A stretch of DNA of 64,000 bases from Parvularculaceae bacterium (GCA_021776475.1 JAJFFV010000005.1:496001-560000), one strand, 5' to 3'; shown: positions 1-8,961, counted from the first letter of the stretch. The notes: generated from the sequence alone by a model not told the origin. Program-made: numbers and translations.

Positions 1-136
1 AAAATAGTGTGCCTTTTTGCAAGCTTGTATAGACGCCGAACCCGATCACCGAGGCGAGCACCAGAGTAAGCAGGAAAAGCCCGCGGGAGAAGGCGGAAAT
101 CACCAGTTCCTTTTCGGTATTCTTGATCACCCGCAT
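1..136 (-). CDS. Truncated gene: N-terminus of a single-pass membrane protein
   Basis: Reading the minus strand from an ATG at 136 gives 45 open codons that run off the window edge. Residues 1-11 are charged (MRVIKNTEKEL). A hydrophobic stretch of about 20 residues follows (FLLTLVLASVIGFGVY), so the start looks like a cytoplasmic tail and a first membrane span. AAAGGG lies about 11 bases before the ATG and is a modest ribosome-binding site. I do not recognise the family from this fragment. The opposite-strand reading of the same bases has no support. Confidence 0.55.
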   Translation of the reverse strand, partial: MRVIKNTEKELVISAFSRGLFLLTLVLASVIGFGVYTSLQKGTLF

Positions 137-314
137 TTTTGCAACGGCCCTTTATGTCAGTTCAGCAAGTCTAGCGGGTATAGCATTCATGGCAAAGGGC
201 GAGTGTGACTGAGGTCACTGCTTCCGAACTCCAGGCATACGCAGCATTTGGGTTGCAGAGGCGGGATTGCATCGGGGGCGTGGTGCCTCATCTTCCGGCC
301 ATCACCGGGACTGT

Positions 315-428
315 CAAAATGATCTTATTCCGCAAAGCGCCCACGCTCATGATCCCGACTGGCGCGACCAACTGATCGCGGCAACCGGCGGCCGGCCAAT
401 CGGCTTTGTACAGATTATCGAGACGTGA
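315..428 (+). pseudogene. Decayed GNAT acetyltransferase fragment
   Basis: Read in frame from 351, the plus strand encodes DPDWRDQLIAATGGRPIGF and then VQIIET before a TGA at 426. This string resembles the middle of GNAT (AAC(6')-like) acetyltransferases, where a WREQLIAE..GRPIGFVQIID block is common. No start codon or N-terminal half can be assembled upstream in the same frame, and the C-terminal half is missing. Just past the stop, another frame reads RREDC, which could be the continuation after a frameshift. I infer a remnant of a once intact gene. Chance similarity is possible but unlikely over about 22 residues. Confidence 0.45.
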
Positions 429-455
429 AGATTGCCCTCCAACGGCGATGGGTGC

Positions 456-1052
456 TTACACGGGCTTCCGGGCGACGACAAAGGCGACCTTTTGCTTGCT
501 CATGCGCATGTCGTGTTCGATCTCGAAACCGGCGCCACTGATCGCGTCGATAAGCGCTGCGTGCTTCAAGGCGTCAACGACCGGTGGCGCCTGACCGACA
601 AGCTTCATGGCCCCAATTGCGATGGACCAGAAGAACGCCATTTCTGCGAGGCAGATGGTGGAAGAGACAAAGACCCCGCCCGGCTTCAGCCATTTATAGA
701 CCTTGGCCATGACAGCTTCCCTGTCGCCAATCAGATGCAGAATGCTCATGGCAAGGACGGCATCGTAACTCTCTGCAGCCGCGTCAAAGCCAGCGATGTC
801 ATGCCGCTCAAACGAGACGTTGTCGATGGCCTGGTCTTTGGCCTTGCCTCGGGCAATCTCGAGCATCTTGTCGGAAATGTCCGTTGCCAGAATATGCTTC
901 ACATGGGTTGCATGATGCAGCGCCGTGGTGCCGGTGCCGCAACCGAATTCGAGGACGTTTGCTTCAAGCGTGAAATAGCCACGCGTGAGCTCAAGCTTCT
1001 TCTGGTAGGCAGCTTCGTCCTTCACCGGCATTTTCGAATAGCGTGTCGCCAT
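456..1052 (-). CDS. Class I SAM-dependent methyltransferase
   Basis: A 198-residue Rossmann-fold methyltransferase. Motif I is VLEFGCGTGTTAL (about residues 33-45), the acidic strand-2 end is ILATDIS, and a post-motif block reads YDAVLAMSILHLI, followed by WLKPGGVFV. These match methyltransf_11/25-type enzymes acting on small molecules or quinone-like substrates; the substrate is not readable. The start is uncertain. In-frame codons upstream of 1052 encode KFWDR, which commonly precedes the MATRY start in relatives, but there is no ATG, GTG or TTG before the stop. An ATA at 1082 sits 7 bases after AGGAA. It reads into a gap before UbiD and seems monocistronic. Confidence 0.8.
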   Translation of the reverse strand: MATRYSKMPVKDEAAYQKKLELTRGYFTLEANVLEFGCGTGTTALHHATHVKHILATDISDKMLEIARGKAKDQAIDNVSFERHDIAGFDAAAESYDAVLAMSILHLIGDREAVMAKVYKWLKPGGVFVSSTICLAEMAFFWSIAIGAMKLVGQAPPVVDALKHAALIDAISGAGFEIEHDMRMSKQKVAFVVARKPV

Positions 1053-1082
1053 CCGGTCCCAGAATTTTGCAGAATGCGGTAT

Positions 1083-1387
1083 AGAGGTTCCTGACGTAAG
1101 TTGTAGGCAACGTATTGACTAGGGTTTCAATTGAATTCTTGTTGAGCGCTATTGAATGCCTTTTCGCATTCGGAGAAAAGGAAAATCGCCGTTAAAACCA
1201 TTTTCTCCGCGCCGCGCTACGCAATCAATATTTATGCTTTTTCCATTCGGATTCGCCCCCTGCCGTCTTCAGGCGGATTTGCCTCAGCTATCTCAAGACC
1301 ATTTTCGATTATTTTGAAGTTCGGCTATCTCCATGAAGATAGTAATCGGGTAGCTTGGCTCTCGTTTGTGAGCTGCTGACCACCAAC
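1083..1387. other. Intergenic gap, no gene seen
   Basis: About 300 bases between the methyltransferase and UbiD genes, both on the minus strand. A weak inverted repeat lies at 1159-1165/1175-1181 (CCTTTTC/GAAAAGG). Another, at 1366-1372/1387-1393 (TTGTGAG/CTCACAA), overlaps the ubiD stop codon and may be a poor terminator. No ORF here has a convincing ribosome-binding site or protein-like composition. Confidence 0.4.
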
Positions 1388-2929
1388 TCACAACCCCAGC
1401 TCTGTCCACATCTGATCCACCCGCTGCTTCACCTCTTCATCCATCTCGATCACCCGGCCCCATTCGCGTTTGGTTTCCGGCACCCATTTGTCAGTGGCAT
1501 CGAGGCCAATCTTGCTTCCCAAACTGGAATCAGGCGAGGCAAAATCGAGATAGTCGATCGGTGTGTTCTCGATCAAGGTGATGTCCCGCGCCGGGTCCAT
1601 CTTGGTACTGATCGCCCACATAACATCTTTCCAATCACGCGCATTGACGCAATCATCGACGACGATGACCCATTTGGTATACATGAACTGGCGCAGATAG
1701 GACCACGCCCCCAGCATCATCCGCTTGGCGTGGCCGGGATAGGCCTTCTTCATGGAAATTACGGCAATGCGGTAGGAGCAACCCTCGGGCGGCAGCCAGA
1801 AATCAGTGATCTCCGGGAACTGCTGCTGCAGCAGCGGGATGAACACCTCGTTCAGCGCTTCGCCCAGAATGCTCGGTTCATCCGGCGGCCGGCCCGTAAA
1901 CGTCGAGAGATAAATCGGTTCACGCCGCATGGTGATCGCGGTGATGGTGAAGACCGGGAATTGCTCGACCGAATTATAGTACCCCGTGTGATCACCATAC
2001 GGTCCTTCGTTGGCATACTCATCGAGAGAGACATGGCCTTCCAGAACAATCTCGGCCTCCGCAGGAACTTTCAGCGGCACGGTCTTGCAATCAACCAGTT
2101 CAACTTTCTTGCCGCGCAGCAAGCCGGCGAAATGATATTCCGACAAGGTATCGGGTACCGGCGTCACCGCCGCCAGGATCGTCCCCGGATCAGCGCCGAG
2201 AACCGCCGCCGCTGGCAAAGGTTCGGTTTTGCCCTGGCCTTTCCAGCGCGCATGATGCTGGGCGCCGCCGCGATGCTTGAGCCAGCGCATGATCGTCTTG
2301 TTCTTCGCTAACCTCTGCATACGGTAGATACCGAGATTATAATTATCTTCCGGCTTGTGCGATGGTCCCCTGGTGACAATCAGTGGCCAGGTAATAAGCG
2401 GCGCCGGCTCGCCTGGCCAGCAGGTCTGTATCGGCAGTCTGTTGAGGTCGATGTCATCGCCCTCAAGCACGACTTCGTGACAGGCCGCTGTGCCGAATTT
2501 CTTTGATGACGGTTTCATCGCCATCACCTGCCCGGCGAGCGGCAAAAGCTCGGCAGCATCCCTCAACCCACTCGGTGGTTCCGGCTGGCGCAAGAAGGCA
2601 AGCGTTTCACCCACTTCGCGCAATTCGGCGCCGGTCTCCCGCGCGACACCGCCCATAGTCACGCCCATGGCGACGCGCTTCACTGTACCGAAGAGATTGA
2701 CCAGCACGGGCATATCCGACGGCGTACCGTCCTCCATCAGCGGATGTTCAAACAGGATCGCCGGACCACCTTTGGCCAGTAACCGGGTCTGGATCTCGGT
2801 CATTTCCAGAACGGTCGACACCGGGTGCGCAACGCGGACAAGCTCGCCCTGCTCTTCAAGCCGCGCGATGAAGTCGCGCAGAGACTTATAGGGGCTAACT
2901 TTGGCTGGCACGGCGGCGTCATCTGGCAT
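1388..2929 (-). CDS. ubiD: UbiD-family prenylated-FMN decarboxylase
   Basis: A 513-residue member of the UbiD decarboxylase family, close to the length of E. coli UbiD (about 497). The enzyme removes the carboxyl group from 4-hydroxy-3-polyprenylbenzoate in ubiquinone synthesis using prenylated FMN. Visible signatures are the cofactor-binding stretch [10 protein letters not shown] and the active-site segment [13 protein letters not shown] (about residues 308-320), which carries the conserved Glu-Gly-Pro. C-terminal blocks [11 protein letters not shown] and VVDDCVN are also typical. The partner prenyltransferase UbiX is not in the window. UbiD paralogues also act on aromatic acids, but the sequence reads like the ubiquinone-pathway branch. 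Confidence 0.9.
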   Translation of the reverse strand: MPDDAAVPAKVSPYKSLRDFIARLEEQGELVRVAHPVSTVLEMTEIQTRLLAKGGPAILFEHPLMEDGTPSDMPVLVNLFGTVKRVAMGVTMGGVARETGAELREVGETLAFLRQPEPPSGLRDAAELLPLAGQVMAMKPSSKKFGTAACHEVVLEGDDIDLNRLPIQTCWPGEPAPLITWPLIVTRGPSHKPEDNYNLGIYRMQRLAKNKTIMRWLKHRGGAQHHARWKGQGKTEPLPAAAVLGADPGTILAAVTPVPDTLSEYHFAGLLRGKKVELVDCKTVPLKVPAEAEIVLEGHVSLDEYANEGPYGDHTGYYNSVEQFPVFTITAITMRREPIYLSTFTGRPPDEPSILGEALNEVFIPLLQQQFPEITDFWLPPEGCSYRIAVISMKKAYPGHAKRMMLGAWSYLRQFMYTKWVIVVDDCVNARDWKDVMWAISTKMDPARDITLIENTPIDYLDFASPDSSLGSKIGLDATDKWVPETKREWGRVIEMDEEVKQRVDQMWTELGL

Positions 2930-3033
2930 GAGGCATGTCTTTCTTTTGTTTCAAAGACATAGCGCTTTTTTCGGATTTTGAAAGGCGGGTCTGTGAGGCA
3001 AAGAATACCTCCAGGCGTCAGGGACAAAAATTC

Positions 3034-4098
3034 TTACTCCCCTTTCACGCTCGACGCATTACCGGCATTTTTCCATTCACCGTCGATCTTTTTGACCAGC
3101 ATGATCCAGGCCCACTCATTGGCGAACGCATCGCCTGTCTCATTGAAAGTGCCTTCGACGCCGACATTGACCGCGACCCAGCCGATATCGCCGCTTTCAG
3201 AGATTTCGATCACCGGCTCCTGCAGGTCCTTGTAGGAAGAATGCGTGACGGCGCTGAAATACTCCTTGAACCGCGCTGCGGTTTCAGCGCCCGTCGCCGT
3301 CGATAAGGTGCCGCGATTGGCGATCAGCGTTTCCTCGGCGGTCAATTGCCCGATCAAATCGGCAGCGCCAAGGCAATGAGCAGCCATCAGCCTACGGTGC
3401 AGTCGATAAGCTTTTAACTCATCAATATTCCGCACCGGCACGGCCTCCATGAACCAGAGAGGCGAGCGATCTTCAATAGTCACATCCGTATACGCATAGA
3501 TGAAAATACGACCCTCATGAATGACCTTGATGTTCATCGGGAGCTGCTGGCCTGAAACATCGGTCCAGTCAGAATAGATTGCATCGATGGGCGTGGTTTC
3601 AGGGAACATGAAATGCATCCCCGCCGGACGATCCGGCGCCTCCCCGTCGACCAGCCAGACGCGCCCACCATGAGGGAAATCCGCGCCCTTGCCAGAATGA
3701 CTGCCGCCGTCAAAAGCGATGTCAGTCGCTGGCTCTTTGTTCAGCATAATCTCATCGTAGTAGAGTAACATCGCGTGGAACTGGTGGCCGAGGGCGAATA
3801 TCTTCTGCGGCGGACCGACAAGACCCTTACGCTCCTCCATATTATACCACCCGTACGGCCCCTCGATACCGAAATGTTCGTTTTCTGCGCGCAGGAAGGA
3901 AATCGAATTGTTGTTCGGTGCGTGATAATAGGCATGGGTCTGATAGCTGTCGCCATCGCTGACTGTCACATCGGCTGTCGCCTCCAGCGCCAACGAGGAG
4001 CATGCGTCCGACGCCAGAGCGCCGGACGTCACCAGCGCTGCAGCCGCAACAAAGAGACCTGTCAGCTTGAGGCGCGCCAGCCCCGACCTAGCGCTCAT
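3034..4098 (-). CDS. Exported protein with C-terminal NTF2/SnoaL-like domain
   Basis: Starting at the ATG at 4098 gives 354 residues. A basic N-terminus and hydrophobic core (LKLTGLFVAAAALVTSGALA) form a clear signal peptide, so the protein is exported. The middle (about residues 35-235) is rich in aromatic residues and contains GPYGWYNMEERKGLVG; I do not recognise it. The last 110 residues, including AARFKEYFSAVTHSSYKD and WAWIMLVKKIDGEWKNAG, look like an NTF2/SnoaL-like fold, here possibly a ligand-binding domain. A longer reading from a TTG at 4128 has no ribosome-binding site. The chosen ATG overlaps the stop of the upstream small gene by 11 bases, suggesting translational coupling. Confidence 0.7.
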   Translation of the reverse strand: MSARSGLARLKLTGLFVAAAALVTSGALASDACSSLALEATADVTVSDGDSYQTHAYYHAPNNNSISFLRAENEHFGIEGPYGWYNMEERKGLVGPPQKIFALGHQFHAMLLYYDEIMLNKEPATDIAFDGGSHSGKGADFPHGGRVWLVDGEAPDRPAGMHFMFPETTPIDAIYSDWTDVSGQQLPMNIKVIHEGRIFIYAYTDVTIEDRSPLWFMEAVPVRNIDELKAYRLHRRLMAAHCLGAADLIGQLTAEETLIANRGTLSTATGAETAARFKEYFSAVTHSSYKDLQEPVIEISESGDIGWVAVNVGVEGTFNETGDAFANEWAWIMLVKKIDGEWKNAGNASSVKGE

Positions 4099-4261
4099 GG
4101 CTTTGTTTGGTCCCGGACCAATCGTCAAGGTCGTTCAGCGAATCAAATCCATCGTCAAGAACACCCTTGTTGCGGAGGTAACCCTCAAGCTTGTTGATGC
4201 GAATAAAGGCAAGTGCCCCCAAGACGCCGAGTATCAGCGTGATGACACCGATGAGTTCCAT
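4088..4261 (-). CDS. Small membrane protein
   Basis: A 57-residue protein starting at the ATG at 4261, with AAGGGGAC placed about 6-8 bases upstream. Residues 1-20 (MELIGVITLILGVLGALAFI) form one membrane span. They are followed by a basic stretch (RINKLEGYLRNKG) and an acidic tail (DDGFDSLNDLDDW). It is the first gene of a two-gene unit with the exported protein downstream, overlapping it by 11 bases. The length, single span and charged tail fit small inner-membrane proteins of unknown function. A longer reading from 4279 lacks a ribosome-binding site. Confidence 0.65.
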   Translation of the reverse strand: MELIGVITLILGVLGALAFIRINKLEGYLRNKGVLDDGFDSLNDLDDWSGTKQSHER

Positions 4262-4311
4262 GAATTGTCCCCTTATCAATAACGCCCTAAGATCACTTTA
4301 GGAGGCAACAG

Positions 4312-5877
4312 ATGGTTCATCAACGTAATTCGGGTCGTGACCCCGTGCTGCGAACATTACTGCTCGGCCTGATTATCGCCGGTGTGGCCGCTGTGGTTGC
4401 CTCTATGATGCAACAAACACCTCAAACAGGGAAACTTGTGTTTCCGGAAGGCCAAAACGCCGGTGACGTCGTCGCCGTCAAGTGTCCGTTCCGGATGCCA
4501 CGCTTCAGTACAGCCCAGTGTTATCGCGCCTATGTGCCGCAGGACTGGGGGGCGAACGACGGACCATTGATCTCAATCCTGGCCGTGAAAATCGACCCCG
4601 CCGGCGGCGCCCGCGTCAGTGATCCGTTTTTGTATCTCGAAGGCGGGCCCGGTTATGCGGGCGTCCCGACAAATTACCATGATTACGGCGCGTCCGGCTG
4701 GCTGCGCGAGCAATATACCGAGGTGCTTGCAACGGGCCGGGCGATGATATTCGTCGACACGCGCGGGCTGGGGCATGCAGAACCAGCGCTGCACTGCCCA
4801 GAAGCGTTGCGCATTGCCTGGCAGGGTTTAAAAAACCGGCCCGAAACGCGCGACCAGGATGGGGTTCTGGCGGCGGATATTGCCTGCTTTGACCAGCTGC
4901 AAGCCGGCGGCGTTGATCTTGAAGCGTATCATTCAGACTACGCTGCGCGTGATCTGCAGGCGCTCCGGCGCGGGCTCGGGATTGATCAGTGGAACCTTTA
5001 TGGCATTTCGTATGGGGCGCAGACGGCTTTGAATCTTCTCAACGTCGACCGGGCCGGTGTCCGATCCCTGGTATTTGATTCACCCTCTTACTCCCGGATT
5101 GCAGCGTTCCCGGCCGACCAGCAGGCGTTTGAACGGGTTCTCGACCAGATAGAGGAACGCTGCGCCGCGGCGACACAGGAAAGCTGGATCGAGCGCTGCG
5201 GCGATAGTGTCAAAGAGCGGATCGCCACCCTGCAAGACCAACTGCGCGACAATCCGATCACTCTACGCGGATATCCGTTCGGCAAACCGCTTTATATGGG
5301 GGACCGCGAAGCGATGCTGGTCTTTCACGATGTGCTTTATTCGGCCGACGGATTCGCGACGCTGCTCGCGGCCCTGGCGGCAATGGAAGAGCGCCCGACC
5401 GGTTACTTCGCCTCGCTCTCGGACTGGGCGATGGACTGGCGCGAACGGATCTATTGGTCTTATCAGGACGACCAGTTCTCCTGGCCGGTGCATTTAGCGA
5501 CCGCCTGCCGCGAGATGGATCACGGACCATCGGCGGGGCAGAGCCGCTGGCCCGTCTACACCCTCGACGAAGAACAGTACCAAAGAGCACTATGCGCTGC
5601 GATGGATGTTAGATGGGACGGTCGCCACATTGATGCCAGTGACTTTGACGGTGTACCAACGCTCGTTTTGTCAGGCGAGAAAGACGTTATAACGCCGCCG
5701 CAATATGGCCGCGCGCTGGCCGATGATATTGGCGCGGACTATTTCCGCCATCCGCGTGAAAGCCACGGCGTCATGTTCTGGACCGATGACGAGTGTGTTT
5801 ACGAAAGCGCGGTTGATTTCATCGAGACCCTGGAATTTGACCTGAAAGACGGATGCTCTGAGGGCTCAAAATCGTGA
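4312..5877 (+). CDS. Serine hydrolase, S33/tripeptidyl aminopeptidase-like
   Basis: A 521-residue alpha/beta hydrolase. An N-terminal hydrophobic segment (LRTLLLGLIIAGVAAVVAS, residues 14-32) should anchor or export it. The nucleophile elbow is YGISYGAQTA, with the Ser near residue 233. The acid is in LSGEKDVITPP (about 456) and the His in HPRESHGVMFW (about 485). The oxyanion-side block LEGGPGYAG and the long insertion before the C-terminal TAP-like domain fit the proline iminopeptidase/tripeptidyl aminopeptidase branch of family S33. A role in periplasmic peptide trimming is inferred. GGAGG lies 8 bases before the ATG. It is transcribed divergently from the small membrane protein. Confidence 0.8.
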   Translation: MVHQRNSGRDPVLRTLLLGLIIAGVAAVVASMMQQTPQTGKLVFPEGQNAGDVVAVKCPFRMPRFSTAQCYRAYVPQDWGANDGPLISILAVKIDPAGGARVSDPFLYLEGGPGYAGVPTNYHDYGASGWLREQYTEVLATGRAMIFVDTRGLGHAEPALHCPEALRIAWQGLKNRPETRDQDGVLAADIACFDQLQAGGVDLEAYHSDYAARDLQALRRGLGIDQWNLYGISYGAQTALNLLNVDRAGVRSLVFDSPSYSRIAAFPADQQAFERVLDQIEERCAAATQESWIERCGDSVKERIATLQDQLRDNPITLRGYPFGKPLYMGDREAMLVFHDVLYSADGFATLLAALAAMEERPTGYFASLSDWAMDWRERIYWSYQDDQFSWPVHLATACREMDHGPSAGQSRWPVYTLDEEQYQRALCAAMDVRWDGRHIDASDFDGVPTLVLSGEKDVITPPQYGRALADDIGADYFRHPRESHGVMFWTDDECVYESAVDFIETLEFDLKDGCSEGSKS

Positions 5878-5903
5878 GTTACCCCTCACCCGAACCAGCT
5901 GCC

Positions 5904-5980
5904 TTTTGACCTCTCCTGCGGGAGGTCAAAAGCCAGGCCTGTCCTTGGGGACGGGCCAAAATTTGTATCACTAATTTTGG
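5904..5980. repeat. Three adjacent inverted repeats between convergent genes
   Basis: Three hairpins are packed in 77 bases. TTTTGACCTC/GAGGTCAAAA sits at 5904-5913/5922-5931. GGCCTGTCC/GGACGGGCC, with one G-T pair, is at 5936-5944/5949-5957. CCAAAATT/AATTTTGG is at 5956-5963/5973-5980. Flanking CTCACCC (about 5885) and GGGTGA (about 5980) add an outer imperfect arm. It lacks the U-tract of an ordinary terminator on either strand. It lies between the convergent S33 hydrolase and ada and resembles the intergenic palindromic elements scattered in alphaproteobacterial genomes. Confidence 0.5.
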
Positions 5981-5988
5981 GTGAAGGA

Positions 5989-7059
5989 TCAGGCGCTTTC
6001 GCGCGCCAGCAATTTCTGCTTGCGCTCCGTGCCCCAACGATATCCTGTGACAGATCCATCCTTGCCGATTACCCGGTGACAAGGGATGATGACTGCGATC
6101 TTGTTGGCGCCGCAAGCGCTGGCGACAGCCCGCACAGCCTTCGGCTTACCGATCGCCTTCGCCACCTCTGAATAGGTTTTGGTCTCTCCCGCACGGATCG
6201 TCATCAAGGCGCGCCAAACCTGTTCTTGAAACGCCGTACCGCGAATATCAAGCGGCATCGATGGTGCTGTCGCCGGCTCTTCGATAAAAGCCAACGTCTG
6301 CTGGACCCAGCCGGCATAGTCGGAGCCTGCTTCAGCTTCCGCCAGCGTCGCATTCGGAAAGCGCTGCTGCAGCTCATCGGTCAACATCTGGTCATCATCA
6401 TCAAACTGTATGCAACAGATGCCCTTCTCAGTTGCAGCCACCAAAGCCCGGCCGAGCCAGCTGTCTGCAATCGTGTAACGGATTTCCATGTTCTCGCCCT
6501 GGCGCTTTATTTCGCTCGGCGCCATCCCGAGCCGCGCGCCGGCCTGATCATACATGCGTGACGGGGCACCAAATCCGGCATCATAGACAGCATCAGTAAC
6601 GCGCCCGCCAGCAGCGAGAATGTCGCGCAAGCGACCGGCACGAAGGGCGTCAGCATACTGCTTAGGAGTGACCCCAAGCTGGCTTTTGAAGAGCCGGTGC
6701 AAATGGTGCGGGCTAACGCCCACGCGCAGCGCCAGATCATCAAGCTTCACCGCGGCCGCCGCTGCCTCGATCAACTTCACCGCCGCTGCAACTGCCTTCG
6801 CCTGACGCTCGGCGAGTGCCGGTTCGTCAGGTTTACATCTTTTGCACGCCCGAAACCCGGCCATGCGGGCTGCGTCCCTGGTATCAAAGAAACTGACATT
6901 CTCCCGTTTCGGCATCCGGGCAGGGCAACCCGGCCTGCAATAAATCCCGGTGGTCTGAACAGCGATCCAGAAAGCGCCTTCAGCCGCTGCATCGCGCCTC
7001 TCCATGGCCGCCCAACGGGCCTCTTCTGTGTCATATCGGGTCATTGTTGTCTCAAGCAT
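5989..7059 (-). CDS. ada: Bifunctional methylated-DNA repair protein and regulator Ada
   Basis: From the ATG at 7059, which has GTGAGGTG 4 bases upstream, the protein is 356 residues, against 354 in E. coli Ada. The N-terminal Ada zinc domain has YCRPGC and ACKRC, with the first Cys near residue 38, the methyl-phosphotriester acceptor in the family. An AraC-type helix-turn-helix follows (LALRVGVSPHHLHRLF, PKQYADALR). The C-terminal O6-methylguanine methyltransferase has PCHRVIGKDGSVTGYRWG, with the acceptor Cys near 327. It directly reverses alkylation damage and activates its own expression when methylated. A longer reading to 7140 has no ribosome-binding site. Confidence 0.95.
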   Translation of the reverse strand: MLETTMTRYDTEEARWAAMERRDAAAEGAFWIAVQTTGIYCRPGCPARMPKRENVSFFDTRDAARMAGFRACKRCKPDEPALAERQAKAVAAAVKLIEAAAAAVKLDDLALRVGVSPHHLHRLFKSQLGVTPKQYADALRAGRLRDILAAGGRVTDAVYDAGFGAPSRMYDQAGARLGMAPSEIKRQGENMEIRYTIADSWLGRALVAATEKGICCIQFDDDDQMLTDELQQRFPNATLAEAEAGSDYAGWVQQTLAFIEEPATAPSMPLDIRGTAFQEQVWRALMTIRAGETKTYSEVAKAIGKPKAVRAVASACGANKIAVIIPCHRVIGKDGSVTGYRWGTERKQKLLARESA

Positions 7060-7235
7060 AATCACCTCACTTTCGTCTAAAAGCCACCATAGCGAGCGAC
7101 AAAGCTGACGCTTCCCGCTGCTTGCTTTTAAAACGCTCAAAAACCCTTGCCACGCCTTGATTCCGCCTGAATATACGGCGAATTAACCGTGTGTTGTGTC
7201 TTTTGTGATATTGTTATTTAGCGATGCGGTGATAT

Positions 7236-7538
7236 ATGATTCCAAGCTCACTTAGCATAAAACGAAGAGGTTTTGCGGAGGGAATGCTCGCGATTTTTCA
7301 TCAGATAATGGGAAGCACATTGGTCGTTGCCGGCCTTGTCGTTTTGCCGTTACCTTTACCCTTCGGTCTGATCATGCTGGTCATCGGCCTCGCGCTCCTC
7401 GCGCCTTACTTGATTCCGATTCAAGGACTGGTGCGCTGGATCCGCCGGAAAAATGCCAAACTCAATGAACAATTGATCAAATGGCGCGAAAAATTCCCGC
7501 CCGTCATCCAGAAAACTATCGACAAGACCCACCCCTAA
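7236..7538 (+). CDS. PGPGW-like small transmembrane protein
   Basis: A 100-residue protein with two close hydrophobic segments, IMGSTLVVAGLVVLPLPLPF and GLIMLVIGLALLAPYLI. The turn LPLPFGL between them corresponds to the PGPGW-type turn in a family of small inner-membrane proteins of unknown function. The tail is basic (RWIRRKNAKLNEQLIKWREK) and should be cytoplasmic. The start is not secure: a second ATG at 7284 has GGAGGG only 2-3 bases ahead, too close for good use. It is followed 94 bases later by a lipoprotein esterase gene. Confidence 0.6.
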   Translation: MIPSSLSIKRRGFAEGMLAIFHQIMGSTLVVAGLVVLPLPLPFGLIMLVIGLALLAPYLIPIQGLVRWIRRKNAKLNEQLIKWREKFPPVIQKTIDKTHP

Positions 7539-7632
7539 TAATCCCCGACAGCTTTTGAGATAGAATTGCACCGTGCTCTTGCGCCCGTCAGCTTTATTGG
7601 CTTTGCTGTCCCAAAGATGAGAGGGGAAGCCC

Positions 7633-8496
7633 ATGAAGAAGATCGCCATTTTGGTGCCTGTTCTGTTGCTGATACAAGCGTGCACCGTCCAAACTCTATT
7701 CGACAATCTGGGCGCCAAAGACCAAGAATCGCGTCGCGCTACCCGGGACGTCTCTTTTGGTGATCATCGGCTTCAGAAACTCGATGTCTATGTGCCATTG
7801 AACTCAACCGGGAAAGATCCCGTACTGATGTTTATCTATGGCGGTTCCTGGAAAAATGGCGACAAGGATGGCTATGATTTTGCCGGGCGGGCGTTTGCTG
7901 CACGCGGGTTTGTGACGGTTATCGCTGACTACCGTAAGGTGCCGGAGGTCGTGTTCCCCAGCTTTGTGGAAGACGGAGCTGCCGCGGTGAAGTGGATCAA
8001 CGATAACGTCAAAGACTATGGCGGCGACCCAGAGCGGATTTATCTCGTCGGCCATTCTGCCGGCGCCTATAATGCGATCATGCTTGCTCTTGATGCAGAC
8101 TATCTGGCGGCTCAAGGATTGGGTGAGGGGACGATCGACGGCGCGGCAGGTATTGCTGGGCCGTATGATTTTTACCCTTGGGACGTTCAGTCAACAGTCG
8201 ATGCGTTCGGTCACGTCGAAAATCCTGTCGAGGTGACACAGCCTATCGCGATTGCCGATGCCAATGCGCCGCCCCTTCTGCTGGTTACCGGCACCGAAGA
8301 CACGACCGTCAAACCGCGCAACATTGGCGCCCTTGAAGCCGTTGCGAAGGCCAACGGCACGCGCGTGGAAACGCGGTTCTACGAAGGCCTCGATCACATC
8401 GAACCGGTGACAGCACTCTCCATTACGTTCCGCAAGAAGGCGCCGGTACTGGCTGACATTGATAATTTTTTTAAGTCGATCGATGCAGAGAAATAA
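7633..8496 (+). CDS. Lipoprotein esterase, BD-FAE/alpha-beta hydrolase family
   Basis: A 287-residue alpha/beta hydrolase with an N-terminal lipoprotein signal (MKKIAILVPVLLLIQAC, lipobox LIQAC, Cys 17). YGGSWKNGDKDG is the oxyanion-loop equivalent of the HGGxW motif. The nucleophile elbow is VGHSAGAYNA with the Ser near 142, the acid is in VTGTEDTTV and the His in GLDHIEPV. The layout matches BD-FAE-like carboxylesterases acting on small esters; the natural substrate is unknown. GAGAGGGGA lies 6 bases before the start. The next gene, another lipoprotein, follows after 21 bases and may be co-transcribed. Confidence 0.8.
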   Translation: MKKIAILVPVLLLIQACTVQTLFDNLGAKDQESRRATRDVSFGDHRLQKLDVYVPLNSTGKDPVLMFIYGGSWKNGDKDGYDFAGRAFAARGFVTVIADYRKVPEVVFPSFVEDGAAAVKWINDNVKDYGGDPERIYLVGHSAGAYNAIMLALDADYLAAQGLGEGTIDGAAGIAGPYDFYPWDVQSTVDAFGHVENPVEVTQPIAIADANAPPLLLVTGTEDTTVKPRNIGALEAVAKANGTRVETRFYEGLDHIEPVTALSITFRKKAPVLADIDNFFKSIDAEK

Positions 8497-8517
8497 ATCG
8501 CGACTGATGGAGCTGGC

Positions 8518-8961
8518 ATGAAAAACAAACGACAATTGATGGCATCGGGAGCAGCATTGCTGGCGATGACCGCCTGCGCCAGTACCCCGCCAATGGATGT
8601 ATGCAGCGCAGAGTGGGTCAGCTACCGCGCCAACCGGGCGATGGATGAGTTTGGCACCGAGGTGCAACCCCTGCTCCGAACCTTGCGCAATGCTTCCAAC
8701 CAGTCTGGAAACGGCGCTGACATTGGCCCATTGATGATGGTCCGGTTGATCAGTGCCATGACAGATCTACTCGATAGATTTGGCAACAGTGACGCTCTTT
8801 TTGACCTTCAACTGATCAGCGACCAGTGCAACGATCCGGATATTATGATCGACGCCTTTTCTTACTTCCTTGAAGATCGCGGCGCCTCGCCAGAGGTCGT
8901 CGGGATTATCCAAGAGATGGGCACTTTGAAAAGGCTGATGGAAGATAAGTCGGTAAGGTAG
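8518..8961 (+). CDS. Putative lipoprotein of unknown function
   Basis: A 147-residue protein beginning with a lipoprotein signal (MASGAALLAMTAC, lipobox LAMTAC, Cys at residue 20 of the protein). The mature part carries a second Cys soon after (MDVCSAEW), a helical middle, and a further Cys in ISDQCNDPD. I do not recognise a domain. It is 21 bases downstream of the lipoprotein esterase on the same strand, so the two products are probably made together at the inner leaflet of the outer membrane. Confidence 0.65.
   Translation: MKNKRQLMASGAALLAMTACASTPPMDVCSAEWVSYRANRAMDEFGTEVQPLLRTLRNASNQSGNGADIGPLMMVRLISAMTDLLDRFGNSDALFDLQLISDQCNDPDIMIDAFSYFLEDRGASPEVVGIIQEMGTLKRLMEDKSVR

Noticed and set aside
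17-208. Plus-strand open frame at the left edge
   Set aside because: It is the antisense of the truncated membrane protein gene, which has a plausible start and membrane span.
432-1094. 220-codon plus-strand open frame
   Set aside because: It lies opposite the methyltransferase, whose motifs are clear; the antisense translation has none.
1152-1379. 75-codon open frame in the gap before ubiD
   Set aside because: No ribosome-binding site and no protein-like signature.
1366-1393. Inverted repeat overlapping the ubiD stop
   Set aside because: Only seven pairs with a long loop and no U-tract; too weak to call a terminator.
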